A DNA stretch of 42,449 nucleotides from Echinococcus granulosus (Eukaryota; Platyhelminthes; Cestoda; Cyclophyllidea; Taeniidae), in contig NW_020170433.1 in NCBI RefSeq assembly GCF_000524195.1, positions 537,386-579,834 of the forward strand, given 5' to 3'. The notes beneath the pieces were generated by a model. The model saw only the letters and a program-made list of their open reading frames with translations, did no database searches and was not told where the DNA came from. Below are positions 1-13,260 of the stretch, in pieces. The stretch's first letter is position 1, and every line of letters starts with the position of its first letter. Position numbers and translations under genes: made by a program.

Positions 1-2760
1 TTACAACTTGTAATATGTCGAAATAATTAATCTCCTTTAGATTTTAAATGCTATATAATAAAAATGTAAGAATATGTAGCTCCCGGAAACTTCCCTACAG
101 ATGGGAGAAGGCACAATACTCGAGCAGAATATGCATTGTGGACGGCCAGAAGGCCTCGGTGTCATCTGCCATAGCCGGGGCGCCAGGTTGCATAGCAAGA
201 GTGTAATGGCGGAGTTCCAAAGCGGCTCACTACTAAGACGGAGCGTTAAAAATACTTAAGATATTACAAATAATGCTAGCCGTCGTCTTAACATAAAGAC
301 TTAAATAAAATTGAGGTGTCAAATTCTTTTCTTTCAAAAGGTACACACATGTACTCTCCTTGACCAATCATGGAAAATGTCTGCACTTCTTTATGCTGCC
401 TGAAAACTTCCCCAGTTAAGAAATGAAATGCACCCAGAAGTGAATAACAATGTGGCTACAATACAATGCAATTAACTACAAATATAAAGTGTCGTAAAAA
501 GTCGTCTCGGCTATTTTATTTGTAGGTTAATAATGTCTCAAAGGTCATAAGGCACATCACATTTTGCCACTGACGCTGTCGTTCGATGAACAAACAAAAC
601 AAACACTATTAAAGCAAATATGACCCTATAATCTGCAAAGAACATTTGAAACCCGATTTTACCAGAAGTAGAAACTACACCACCAGAAGATCCACAGTCT
701 GTATACTTGAAGTAAGAATAGTAGGACTAACGAAGGTAAAATGAACACCCACTCCCTTTATTGGCACAGATATAAAAAGCCTTGTTACATGACAGATGTG
801 TAATTCAATTACATGTTGTATTTTATTGAAGAATTAATTACAATTCAAAGTGTACTTAATAATGTGATCCCCCTATAAGGTCCTCTTGCAGTATTTGGTA
901 TCATAAGGAACGTGGCCACCTCCAAAGAATTAGACGTTGAATGCACAAAGGTGGATAGCAGTTCGAGATCTTGTCCACTGTTTGCTCTTGAGCTAAATAT
1001 ATTTGAAGCACTTTGTCTTTGTCCTCATTTTCCGCTAGTCATTTGCGGTTAGGCAAACCGAAGGCGGGCAGTGACACAAAATGTGCCTCTCGTCCACCCA
1101 TAATTATGGTTAATTCGCCGAAGCGGAATAACGTGATATACTCCAAAATGTGAACAGAAATAAGCAAGAGTATTGTATGACGAATCTTACACACAATGTT
1201 TTTGTGATATTTCCGTTTCAATTGAAAAAGATTTAAGTCATTAAATCCAAAATGGCCATTTGTTCTAAGTCGTCAAGATGATTAAAATGAAACATTCATT
1301 TATGTCAAACAGAGAGTTTTCGGTTTACGGAGAAAAAGCACTTTAAGCAACAGAAACAGCGCTAAATTCCCATCGTAGTTCTATGGTACATTTATACTTG
1401 TGTCCAGGTTTTGAATTAATATCTAGAAAGCAATTTCGGCAGGTAAACGTCTATCGGCAGGGTTAAATCACCCCAGGATATCCTGCTTCAGTTAGACATT
1501 GGTGTTGAAACGCCAACCCTCGAGGTGGAAAATTCAAATAGAAGAAAATCACTAGCAGTAAAGGCCGGCCAATTCTGGTCTTTTGTATTAAAATGCTACC
1601 GCAACCAAGGGCAGTATAAAACTAACTGAAGGTGGAAAGCCGTCTTGACATCAATACTTAGCAAATGAAAATATTAAAAAATGCTTTCACCATTACCACA
1701 TAACTTTCTATCAAAATAATTTTACAACAAGTCATGCGCCAGTCAACTTGGATCAACCGCTTCACTTATAATCTTCGAATCATTGTGGCCAACATTGTCA
1801 TCTAAGCGCAGACAGGTGGTTGTCTTTGAAAAGTTGACAGCATTTAAATGTGTTAATGCGGTTGTAAGTCAATTACCCTTCAAGTATGATCGAAGGCTAG
1901 AAACTTGCTGATTTGGATTTTACACCTCGGTTTTGAAAGATGCCTAATTTATTATCACATGTTCTTTCATCACTGTTACCGGGCGTCTTGATGAGTAGTG
2001 CGCACAGGATATGACAAAGAGGCCGCACCTACAACTTGCCATTGGGTATGGTACCACGACGATAAAATTTCATCTACCGTAAGTCCGTGATATGTGAAGT
2101 CTTGGCTTGACCTAGGAGAGAGCATAGGATAATATTTCATTGTGTTTAAATCAACAGAAAATGAAAGAATAAGGAATCCAAATTGGCACATGGGAAAGTA
2201 AATTATATTTGTGATAAGACCGCTTGTGCACAGCACGATGAAGAAAGGGTACATGATGGAAATGATATAGCTTACATATTTATTATGAGATTAGAAATGA
2301 AAACTGGAAATGTTATAAAGAATATCAGAAAAATTTTTCGCCTATTTTTTGAATTGGAATCATATGGAATTCCAAAAACAGCAAATTTTTAGGCATTTCA
2401 CAAGTGCATCGCACCCATTAAACGCCATATGGAACAAAAGTAAGTTGCAAGCAAACCGGATAAGTACTTGCCGCTATTTATTACAACAAATATTAAGTTT
2501 ACTGAAATGATCACCATCACAATTCACAATTTATTTCTTCCCCAAGGTGTCACAAGCTTGCAGGCAATCGTAGTGAATTCCCAAAAAATGGCTCTCCTGT
2601 AAACTCAAACGGCAGGATTCCAGCCGCCTCTTCTCTCTCATTCCAATCTCTCAACCATGCATTTCATTTTTCACGTGATAATCGAATAATAATGCTAAGT
2701 CACAGTGATAACCATTCCTTGGCGAATTGTCACCAAAGCAATAAGGAGAATGAGGATAAG

Positions 2761-2984
2761 TCAGTAACGCTCTTTCATCTCGTTCCATTCCTTCCAATCG
2801 AATACATCTAACACTGTTATGTTCCAAGTTTGTGAGCGTGGTCTGGATTCCATCGAGCTTCTAACCAGATAATCGGCAAGGACTTCAGAACAGATCTCAT
2901 TGTTTACCGAAGTACATGAGTAAACATAGGAAGCACCTTGAGAACGCTTGAATTTGGCATATGGATAGCGGAGACCGCCCATAT
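2761..2984 (-). CDS. Possible exon of an unrecognised gene (weak)
   Basis: A 73-codon open frame ends at a TGA at 2,761-2,763. Read on the minus strand it is preceded by an AG at 2,986-2,985 that could be a splice acceptor. The product is protein-like in composition (for example DVFDWKEWNEMKERY at the C end) with no low-complexity bias, unlike most short frames around it. I recognise no family, find no convincing upstream exon, and the upstream tract is not strongly pyrimidine-rich. It could equally be a chance open frame or a decayed copy of something. Confidence 0.15.
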
Positions 2985-3479
2985 CTGGGTCGCTCGCTCA
3001 GCGTAGGCACATGTATTCATAGTAAACAATTGGCCCTGGATTTAGTGATTATTGGCCCTTTTAAAGTGCAGTTATAGATTATCTTTACAAGCTTGATCGC
3101 AGTTTTTTGGGTATTTGAGAAATTAGCCCCAACCACAGATTGTGAAAATTAGAAAGGAACTTTTTCGGGGGTTGCAGATACCTTCAGCAAACTTGAAAAT
3201 ATATGGTCTTGACATCACTCTTTGAAGATTGGTTCAACCAGGATTGGGTAACACCAGTGGTTGAAAAAAGACAAAAACAGTGGAGAGCACAATAGAAAGT
3301 ACCTTACAACACATGCATTAACCAATTTGATGTAACTCTTACTAGTTACAACAGGTCGTTGCTGAGGCCTAAACCGAAATCAAAACAAACTTCCAGTTTG
3401 CTCGACAACGCAAGAAATTACTTCTGTGGGTGATTGGGAATCACGGGCTACGACTCTTTCATTGAGGTGCTCACTAATA

Positions 3480-3720
3480 GCGCTGAGGACACCTGAAACC
3501 CCCAAAAATGTTCCTGTTTAACTTTCCAGAAGCTTTTACTGTAGCATCGCAAGTCTTTTGGAATAGTTGAGTCTACTAGCAAGGACCTTGGACCATGTCT
3601 CCAAGCCGAAGTACAACCTGCAAGGTCTCAAGTTACCTCATAAGCGAATGCAGTGTTAAGTAAGCTGTCAAAGCATTGCATAGCCCCTCTCTTCTTTAAA
3701 TGTCATCTTCGGTGCACCTC
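3480..3720 (-). repeat. Diverged dispersed repeat, copy A
   Basis: The stretch around 3,600-3,700 resembles 13,080-13,190 by eye. Shared anchors in the same order include GAAGTRCAAYCT, then CGAAT, then TCAAAGCATT. The similarity is broken by small indels and looks about 65-75 percent over roughly 100 bp. On the minus strand it gives an interrupted reading with stops, so if it descends from a transposon it is long dead. The strand assignment is tentative and the element family is unknown. Confidence 0.35.
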
Positions 3721-6700
3721 TTGGTCAACCTTCCTCGTCGACCATCACAGCGTAGTTGGAGACGCACTAATTACAACCCCGAACCAACTACACTAGTCAT
3801 CGAATCTGCATTCAGCTGGGAACACTTCTGACCACAACATCACCAGTCCATCTTGAAAATTCCACTGAACCTTAAGTTTTGTCCTATTAGCGAACTGTAT
3901 TGGGGAAGGGAGAATGTGCTGGTTATCTTGCAAGAACATTGGCTAAAAGCAAGATAATCCTTCGAGTCTGTTTCTCCTCGCCACTTGGTACTCCACTGAT
4001 GGCCAGACATATATTTATCTGGATCTACCTAGCTAGTTCCAAGGTGTGGGAGATATCGCGTGTTCACCTATTGACGTATGCATACTGGTACCGTAGACAG
4101 CGCAGTAAGTAACTTTTTCAGATGGTTCAAGGCTGATGTCGCTTCGGCATTTCTGCAAAGCACACGACTGGGGCAATTGCCCTTCTGCTAGGAGTTTTCT
4201 CAGATTTGCCCATCAAAACCAGATGCCCTCCTGTCATGTTAGGGTTTTGTCTTCACTACTAGTAATAAAAGTATTGGTCCTTTAGGATCGAATTGCAGAG
4301 CTCCAAGTCTCCCAGGAGAGCCGAGAATACTGGCACGATCACCAATGCAGGTCCCCAAGCGGAAGTTGTCTGCGAGAACTAAAGTGTCTACAAAATCAAA
4401 CGCGGTGCTAAACAAACTATTAAGACAGTACACACTTCTGTGACTATTTTCGCCAACAATCTAGCAACTACCTCTCACTCAGTCCCTCCGGGTTAGTTGA
4501 GAACGCGTAAGCTACACTTCAAGTGCGCTATTAATCACCCTAAAGCTAAAGTCAAACAGTTCTTATAAATACGCTTTGCTAAACCGATCCAATGACTTAG
4601 GCACAAACGCGGGCACATGTCTAGACTCATACCCAGTCTCTGGCAGTGTCCGCCAGCAGGCAAAAGGTCTTAGCTTCGTGCACCCATACACGCTTCGGTC
4701 AAAAAAGGCATCTGCCCTCTAGTTAAGAGTTCGGCAGAGTCAAGGCCACGCAAACACAGATACCTCAGATTACAAAACTGGCAACTCAGTTGCAATATTT
4801 GGTGACACATGTTATAACAAGCCGACTCCATAATTTTACAGTCACCTTGAAATAGGCAAAAAATTTTGGCACCACCCATTATTCACCACGTTTGTACGAA
4901 ATACTAACAGTAAAACAATGTGGAAAAATTTTTTGTACATAAATACTGAATCAATTCCATATGCATTCTGTACTAGCTAGAAGTTTGATTAAAAAGTTTA
5001 AGAATAGAATATCCTCATTAAGATAGCTAATGGGTTTATTTTTAGTACATCACTTATGCCGAAGTACTAAAATAAATAATTAATTTCCCTTTTAGAACAA
5101 AGTATCTCGGTTAGGTAAAAGTAAACTTCCGTTCCAAGCTGACATTAAAGTACCTCTCCCAAAACCCCTTTTAACAATAATTTTTCCCTTCGAAGTATTA
5201 ACTTCCACATAACGTGCTGCTATGATGTATCCACAATGTTCAATTTGTGTCCCGCATGTGAGAGTCCGCAAAGCAACCTTCAACATGTTGAAGTAATTTA
5301 TCACGCTAAAGAAATCGCACGAAGTACTGAAATTTAAAATAGGTACAAGTACCTTTGTGGTATCTTGCTTCATAGGTGCAAGCATTAAATCATAAATTTG
5401 TTAATAGGTTGCCTGTGTGAGGTACAAGTACGGCAGAATGTGCATTAACGGTTAAGACAAATGGAGATTTTAGCTTCACCTGTACATAATGATTCTACTA
5501 TCCAGGGCTAAAATCCTTGACCTTTACCAAAATCAAACAAAACAATGAGTATCGCTGAAAGTACGAAGCGCCACTCTTGACGGCTGTTAAAAATTACAGC
5601 AAACATGGAGAACGATCAAGACGATTGGTGATGAACAACAGTGTGGCAAATAACCAAAACGTGTTCTTTGTAAAAGATCTTCCCTTCACTCGCGAAGATA
5701 GTGAAACTGATAAAATAAGTGGTAGCTCAAAAGAACTGATTTCCGACACCTTTCTGAATCTCAAGGGATGAGAAATTTTACTCTGGTCTTTTCTGTATTG
5801 GAATATGAGAATTTGAAACGGTTGAGGTGTTATCATGAGAAGGTTCTTCATTCACACTGAATCAGTCGTCACTTTTCGCAGTCTCATTGCTCCCCTTTTT
5901 GCTAACAATAGCTCTCTTCCATGGTATTGTGTCACTAACTAATCGGAAGAGTCTCAGAGCTCTGCATTGGTGGTAATGGTAAGTAAATCCTAACTTTACC
6001 AAAATCCGGCTTCCGCTGACCCGATGCCATGAGATGGAAATAATTGTTGTTTAAGTGGATCCAAAGACTCACAACGGGGTGGCCAGCTAAGTTATGTTGG
6101 TTAAAGCTGTTAATCAAACCACGGACCCTATCATATAATCATCCATTATAAAGTGGATTGGAACATCTCTTAGAATATTTTATAGTACAGCCATGTAGCT
6201 AATAAAATATGATAAAACTAAATCAAATTATTATTTATGGGAAAATGACCCGGATATGCTCAAAACGGAGCATCTCTTTGAAGTGGATTCGATACTAGGA
6301 AACATCCCTGAGACAAGACCATTGTTGAAATATGTAACACCTTCCTTATGATGAAAAGTTTATAGAAAGAATCGTGATAGTCGAGACAGAGAAGTGGCCA
6401 TGTGGAATGGAAGAGTCGATGCTCAAAGAAAATGAAAGTTTATGTGATGAAACGACATCTTTCCTAGCTTTTTATTTTCCGTACCCTGTCGGTTGGTCGC
6501 TATTCCGGTGCTTTAAAGTTCCACCCAGGTCTTTAGCTCCTAAATCTTTGACCATATTGATGTATATTTATGCCTTCAGAATTGGCTCAGGGCTCTGCAG
6601 AGTGATGTTTATCTTAAACAAAGAAGTTTACTTCCGAGGCTTGATTAATCATATATTCATATGTTACGTGAATTCGTACCACACTGAAATAAGCAATCAA

Positions 6701-9069
6701 CAAAGTATTGAAAAGCCTTGGTCACCTCGCATAAAACGACTTTTGGCGCCTCATGACTAGTCAGTATTGCGTGCACCTTGATTGCTCTTTCTTTGTTACC
6801 TATATATATTACCTCAGCTACAGATTGGTATGCCGTTGAGAATTCAGTTATACTCACCTTCACAAAAATGGATCGCTTCTACTTAAAAACTGAAAAAGAA
6901 TAATGAAAAATCGACATCCTACTATACTTATTTTGAAGTATGGTCTTAATTCTGGTTCGTTTTTAGACAGATTCGCTTAAATGGTGGAATAAATCTAGAT
7001 TTTATCAGAGTAAACAATGCATGTGCATCAGTAAATAGCACTTTGAAAACACGTTTGTTCACGAAACAGGGAAAACATTTGAAAACTGGTGCATGCACCC
7101 ATCTAATTCGGTGTTAGATATTAAGCTTGACAGTAAATAAAGTATTGTCTGAGTTGTCGCTGAACCCTACGAACGGGGGCGATCAGGTGCGCTGTAGCAC
7201 ATTGGCAGTACGCTGGTACTTCAGATAATGGTCCCAAAAATAACTGACTAGATTAAACTTGGAAGGATTCCAAGCCAATTAAGAGAAGTTCAGTTACATC
7301 CTTTATTGAATTGAAAATAAAGTATTGAACTGAAAAGTATCTAGATTACGAATTTCGTTGAGCAGCTTTTTAAAAAGACTGCGAAAATTTGAATTAAATC
7401 CGGCCCGGCGGAGTGTATAATGACCCCAAAATTTCCAGTTAAAGGAGAGTAAGACCAAACAAACCGCATTTTTCGTCAGTGTCGCCAATTAGAAAATTAA
7501 TTTTGTGCTCGACTTCCAGACTAGACAACAAATTTTCGTCGTATTGACGTGCACAAGGATTACGGGTTTAATATGTCCACTAGACATTACGATGAGAATG
7601 TAAGAGGCAGCGCTTGGCTGATAAAATCGGCAAATTTATTTTCTTTCTGAAGCAAAGCTATTGAAGAGGCAATATATTACGCAAGGTAATGGGAATGTGG
7701 CCTTTCCAAAATGTTTTCATCATGACACTTGTGTGTTAGACTTACACAGATACGTAGGCGCCGTAAAATCAGTAATTATTAATGGTGCCAGTCAGTTTAC
7801 ATATGCCCTTTGTGAAATGCGACTTTGTTTCTAAATGATTCAAGGGATTGTAGCATATAATTGCCGAACATATTTCAGTAATGTTTCGCCTCGAATTATT
7901 AAATTTCTTAGCTAAACTACGAAAAAGCTTTCTATCTTCTTCAAATACATGACATCATCAGAATGGGTGTTTTCAACTGCGTAAATATCACAATAAGACT
8001 GCGATGTTAAATCTCTTGAAAGTACACATTAATGCTTTTATAACTCGAAATTTTTGAAAGACTTTATTCATATTTTGATTCTATGCTCAACCTTTAAAAT
8101 CACAAATGCTCAGCCTCTTTTTACACCTTCTTTTGCTTAAAAGCTCTTGAAGGCAGATTAAACAAGAAGGCTAATGAATTATTGTTTTAAATAGCACTGG
8201 AGCTCATTTGCTATTTCAGTTTATATACATAGTTTAAAGTAATGATTATTTTAGTGAAATGTGATAAAAAAGTTTGCATCGCCATATTTGGCAGATAAAA
8301 GTAGGCTGAATATAATCAGCATATTAGAAAAGGAGAGAAGGGGAGAGATATGCTGCCCCATTTTAAGCTTTAAACTCCCCCGTTCCCTAAATAAAACTCC
8401 ACCACGTGATGTTTATCACCGCTGCTTGACACTGGCACTAGACTATTACAAGTAGAACTGAATGTAATGCTGCGAAATAATAGTGAGATAGAAGCGGAGG
8501 TGGCTAACGCTGCGGTCTTTGTGTCTGTACACAGGATGCTATATGAAAATTGAATTCTATAAAAGATTATGGCGCATTAAAACTAGATTAAATTGCATAT
8601 TACAATCGTTGTTGTTCAGAGGAAAAGAGCATTTAATTGGCTGCCTGTAATTAGTAAACAAGTATCGTAGAAAGCACCACAAACAAACTTATAAAACACA
8701 CAGAACAGGAACTTATTTTGTAATTATGGCCCTCCAAAACAGCCGCGTTTGTTCCATCGTTAGAAAGATTGTCTGCTCATCATTCCTCATTCCTCTGTCG
8801 GCATTTCCGAACCATTTGACCAACTCGTCCCGTTTTCCCTTTCTACAATTTACGATGCTGCTGACATGTCCTTGCAATCCGTTTACTCCCTTTTGAATAT
8901 CCTATGGAAACCATCCCTACATCGTAACCTCCTAAGTTATGTAGATGAGAGGAAACCACTTTTGATATTACATCCGATCTGCTCACTCACCACTTCCGAG
9001 GCGAAATGTGGTGAGGCATGCACACCTCTTTACTCGCGTGAGGGAGAAAAAGCTTTTATCCTGATTGCA

Positions 9070-9331
9070 TTAATTGAGTTGAATGCGCTCGAGCTGCCTA
9101 TCACTCTGCTTTAAGTGTTCACGCTTTTGTTCCATCCGCCTGAGGACCGCATCCACTTCACTCGACTTTCCACTGCGTTTCACTGCAACTGGACAAGCAG
9201 ATGAATGTCCTTGGCTTAACGGTCGTTTAGTGAATGTGCAGGTATTTTGGAGATCGCAGCATTTGTACACGTGTGTTTTAGCTGAAAGCAGATCATCCGC
9301 CTCTGGGGTGGGGCCACTTTGAGGAGTTGAG
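9070..9331 (-). CDS. Possible terminal exon of an unrecognised gene (weak)
   Basis: An open frame that reaches a TAA at 9,070-9,072 begins after an AG at 9,333-9,332, preceded on the minus strand by a moderately pyrimidine-rich run. About 86 codons follow. The last 30 residues are highly charged and heptad-like (VDAVLRRMEQKREHLK and onward), which suggests a short coiled coil. The upstream part is Ser/Thr/Pro-rich with several cysteines. I know no family that matches and could not build the exons that should precede it. The local base composition is richer in GC than its surroundings, which favours a real exon a little. Confidence 0.22.
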
Positions 9332-12300
9332 CTGTCAGCAATCGAGAAAGTCAATATCTCAATGGAGGCCAATCATGGGCGTTGATGTGAGGAGGTGGTT
9401 GATGGCTCTTTGAATGCCACATTTTGTGCGTTCTTGTAATGCCGGTAAGTGGGAATGAGGGGTGGAGTGTGGGTTCATCTGGCGCAGGAAGAATATGCGA
9501 TCCTATGCTACGCAAAAAACCTGTATGTGTACTTTTAAAAACGAGCTTCGTAAGAGACTTGCACTGCAAAGACTATTCTCCTACCCTCCTGTCCCCTTCA
9601 TGGTCCTCCCTTGCCCCTCCACCCCACCATCCCCATCAGTGATGTCCATTTTTAGCACGTTTAGAAGTTGATGACATGCATGACATCGGGAGCGTAGGTG
9701 AGACCACAATCACTACATTAAGAATGAGCCGCATTTGCCTTAATAAAGGATTGGAAATGGCGCCACCCCATGCTGATGAGAAAACAATGCATTTACAGTG
9801 GACAATTCTTACTTTGTTACAGAACCTAAAGTGGCCTTAAGATAAGCATTGTGTTCTGTACGATGGCGCATCTTTTTGGTTAATTTTTCACCTAGTAATG
9901 TAATTATTTTATCAACTTAGGAAAGTGATGAGTTTGATGAGTGGATATACTTGTGTTGAGTACAACAAAATGACTATCCTTAATTGAAGGCTCAGTAGAT
10001 AACAAATTTGGGATGGTTTTAATATTGAACCTGAATTATCGGGTTGTGATGGAAGAGAAAGGAAGCACAATTCGAGGGGTACCAACAACTACCCTTTGGA
10101 AAATTCAAATATTTCCAAATGAAACAGCTGGCTGATATCACAGATAGATTCAACCTCGTATGGGCTTGATACAGATTATCCCAAATTAAACATTTCATTT
10201 TCCAACTAAATCTCTCCCTCTGTGAGCTGGGCTTGGTGCTTATTTTACGCTTGGACATCCGAGTGCTTTACCCTTTCTTTTGTAGGAGCTTTGTTCGCTG
10301 CGACCAACTATTGCATGAGGGCCCTACCTCCACTGCCTGCCCGAATTAGTAAATGTCTTTTGGATTGGCTCACGATATGTGTGCAGGCACCCAAAGTAAT
10401 AAAGAGGCCAAAATTGTCCCTCTCTACTGTGTGCAGTACCTTTACGGTTGCACCACTTTTATACCAATATAACTTAAGCTCCACTTTGATGTAAACGTCA
10501 GAGGACTGATATTTTACTTAATGATGTATTAACCAATGGGCAGTTTAACCTCAACTTACTCTAACCGGTCATCAGCGAAGACGTAGTCTCAATGTACACT
10601 TCTATTTAAATCTTTTTCGGCTAAAATTGAAGGCATTTTTTGGGGGCTGAAGGAGTAGTAATCAGGTGATATCTAGTCTAGTTAGCAAACAAAAAGTTTT
10701 AGAGTCCAGTAGCACCATAATAAACGAATTTGGTTCCTCAAGATGTAGTCCCCCTCCTCCTTTTCGCATCATTAGTGACAGCCTAGTCGATATCCCATCT
10801 ATTCTTCACTAAGTTTCAGTAGCTGCTAAGGGATTATGGTTAAATGAGCTAATGTATAATGCTATTGCTAGACCACAAAACTAATACATTTATGTTATTT
10901 AGTGATTTTCGGTTTCCGGACGCATTTAGGGAGGCACACTTACATCCACTCGTTGTGTCGATCCATTATGATAATCAAATCCATGTAATCATTCTCCAAA
11001 TTATTGCAATTATAAAAATAACCTACTCATTGTATATATGACAAAAAATGAGAGACATTTTCCGATGATCCCTGTATGTCAAACGTAACTACTCCGTTTC
11101 TTTACCAAGTTTGGTACTTTTAAAAATGAACGCGTACGTAGTAATAAAGATGTTATCTTAATACATTTGCGCATCACCTGTTCTAGAAAGCAAAACTAAT
11201 AATTAAAATATAAAACATACTGGAGCCTACCGTTAGTAGAAGTATTGTTTATTTCAAATCGCGATGGTACTTAGGGAAATCAAAAGAAACCCGGCTCATG
11301 CTCCTTAGAATTCAGGATGGTGTAAACCATTTGAAAAACTATCCCACATGCCGATGTCCTATTTTCCATAAGTCCGTGTCTCTCGTGAACGTTTTTTTAG
11401 GTTCTCATGTGTCTATAAACCTGTATACAGTGTTGTGTGCTTCTGATTGCTTCAGTAATGAAGCTGTGGAAGTGCTCAAACCTAGAAAGGTACCATCTTG
11501 AATAAGAATGTCTTGTTAAGCCTCAATTACGAATAGGTAGATATGAGCTTTAGATAAGGATTCAAAAAATGCTTTATTGTGTTGTAATTATTTATAGCAA
11601 TAAGCTTAAAACCACTGTGATTCGATAGATCAAGGCAGTAGAAAAATGAATAGGAGAGAACCTAGAGAAACGCCAGTCACTTTCATGTCTCAACAATTTG
11701 GATTTGGTCGCTACCGACTTTATTTTAAAAAACTAATGGTTAGTTTGGCAGCAAACCAAATCCCCTTTTCCGCGTAATAACGCTGTGGCTTTCTTTTGCT
11801 CCATGTGACGTGTAACCACTTCTGAGTAGCTAACAGCAAGGATATGGCGTTCCAGAGTTTCTTATTTTCATGATTTTAAACCTCTATTTATTGTAAAAAT
11901 ATGTATCTGCTTGAATCTTGCTGAAGTAAAAGGGTGGGGATTGTTTTGAATTAACTACAGTATTTCTAAGTGTAAAGCAAAAAGGTGAAAACGCAACTGC
12001 TTTTCGAGTAAAAAACGTAGTGACCACCTTGTCAAAGAGGGTTTAAAAAAACATACAGTCTGCTTAGGTCTGCTGAATGGTAAGCTAATTTTGTTTACCT
12101 AAAAAGTAAGTAAACAAATTTAAAATATTCTGCTTGCTTCGTTTTCCCTATTTACTGTCTTGTGCCATATAGTATTAAAGGCGCTTAATCCACCTGTCTG
12201 CCGCGATTTCAGAGTTTTGATTCTGAGTCCTTTAAACGCTGTTAGAATGCTTGTGGCCGATGATTGGCGAAAATATTAGGCATACTACAAGTAACTGTTT

Positions 12301-13019
12301 CTTGTTTGGTTAACTCGAAATCTGGTTCAGCGATGCTCTCAGTCGCTGTAATTAAAAAGAAACTATAACTACGCGATCCATTTTACACTGCCTGAATAGG
12401 CAAGATGGCACCTCCCAGCGCATTCCACAAGAAGTCTAAACACAAATAGATATTGACAACGCATTTTGAGCATTTAAAATCTAGATGGCGCCTTTGATAA
12501 TAAAAAACAATAATAGAAAGTTGGTACCAATTTAGTGAGGTTCGCTGTAGGGGAGGTGTACAAAGATAATGCCTCAATGTCGGAGAAACGATGCTTTAAT
12601 TATGCAAGGTATTTTAAAAACAACTTTCCAGTTCTCAAGGTTAAAATTATATCACTCGTATATCTCAACACAAATAATTTAATTATATTATTGCTAGCTC
12701 TCCATTTAGTGTATTTTTGGAAACTCTTCATAAAATTTTACGTATGCCTCAGCTTTTTGCGAATTTTAACGTTTAGACTAGGCATTCGAGAAATTCTACC
12801 AGCGCATAGTTAGACAAGTGGAAGATTCCCAGCCCATCGAATGCATCGGGCATTAAAATAGGATTATTTCTGGTGAAAATAGCAACTCCTAAATTGCTTC
12901 CACTTTGTACCGTAGTAAGGGGCGGTGAGTTAAAACTACTTATTTGATGGGAGTTACCTTATTTTGATTGAGTGCATTCAAAATTTCCTCTATAGCAATG
13001 CACGACAGGACAATCAGTG

Positions 13020-13260
13020 GTTGAGGACCTTTTCTTAGGTAATGTAGTGTCACGAGTCTTCCAGAAGCACTGAGGCTACGGGCATAGCCCGGAGGCAGAA
13101 GTGCAATCTCCAGAGACTTAAGTGCCCCGCCTAATCGAATATAGAGGTAAACAAACTATCAAAGCATTATGCTAAGCCACCCATATTACTTGCTTAAGGC
13201 GATCAAAGGCAATGAGCATAATCAATTCCCCAGTCACTTCTTCCCTTTTCGTCCGTGCGG
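13020..13260 (-). repeat. Diverged dispersed repeat, copy B
   Basis: This is the partner of the stretch near 3,480-3,720, in the same orientation. Both read on the minus strand through an AATGCTTTGA block, then an ATTCG block, then a CTTCTGGAA block, with variable spacing. A fainter resemblance (GCTATGG followed by CTTCTGG, minus strand) is visible at about 120-240, which could be a third copy. No terminal repeats or target-site duplications could be identified. Confidence 0.35.

Noticed and set aside
3900..4112. Possible reverse-transcriptase fragment in the repeat-bearing region
   Set aside because: I looked for retrotransposon RT motifs such as YxDD in context and found none; a faint gypsy-like reading on the minus strand at 3,600-3,700 contains stops and is too weak to claim.
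6374..6760. 128-codon plus-strand open frame
   Set aside because: Composition looks random, no domain is recognisable, no splice context fits, and a different frame is open on the other strand.
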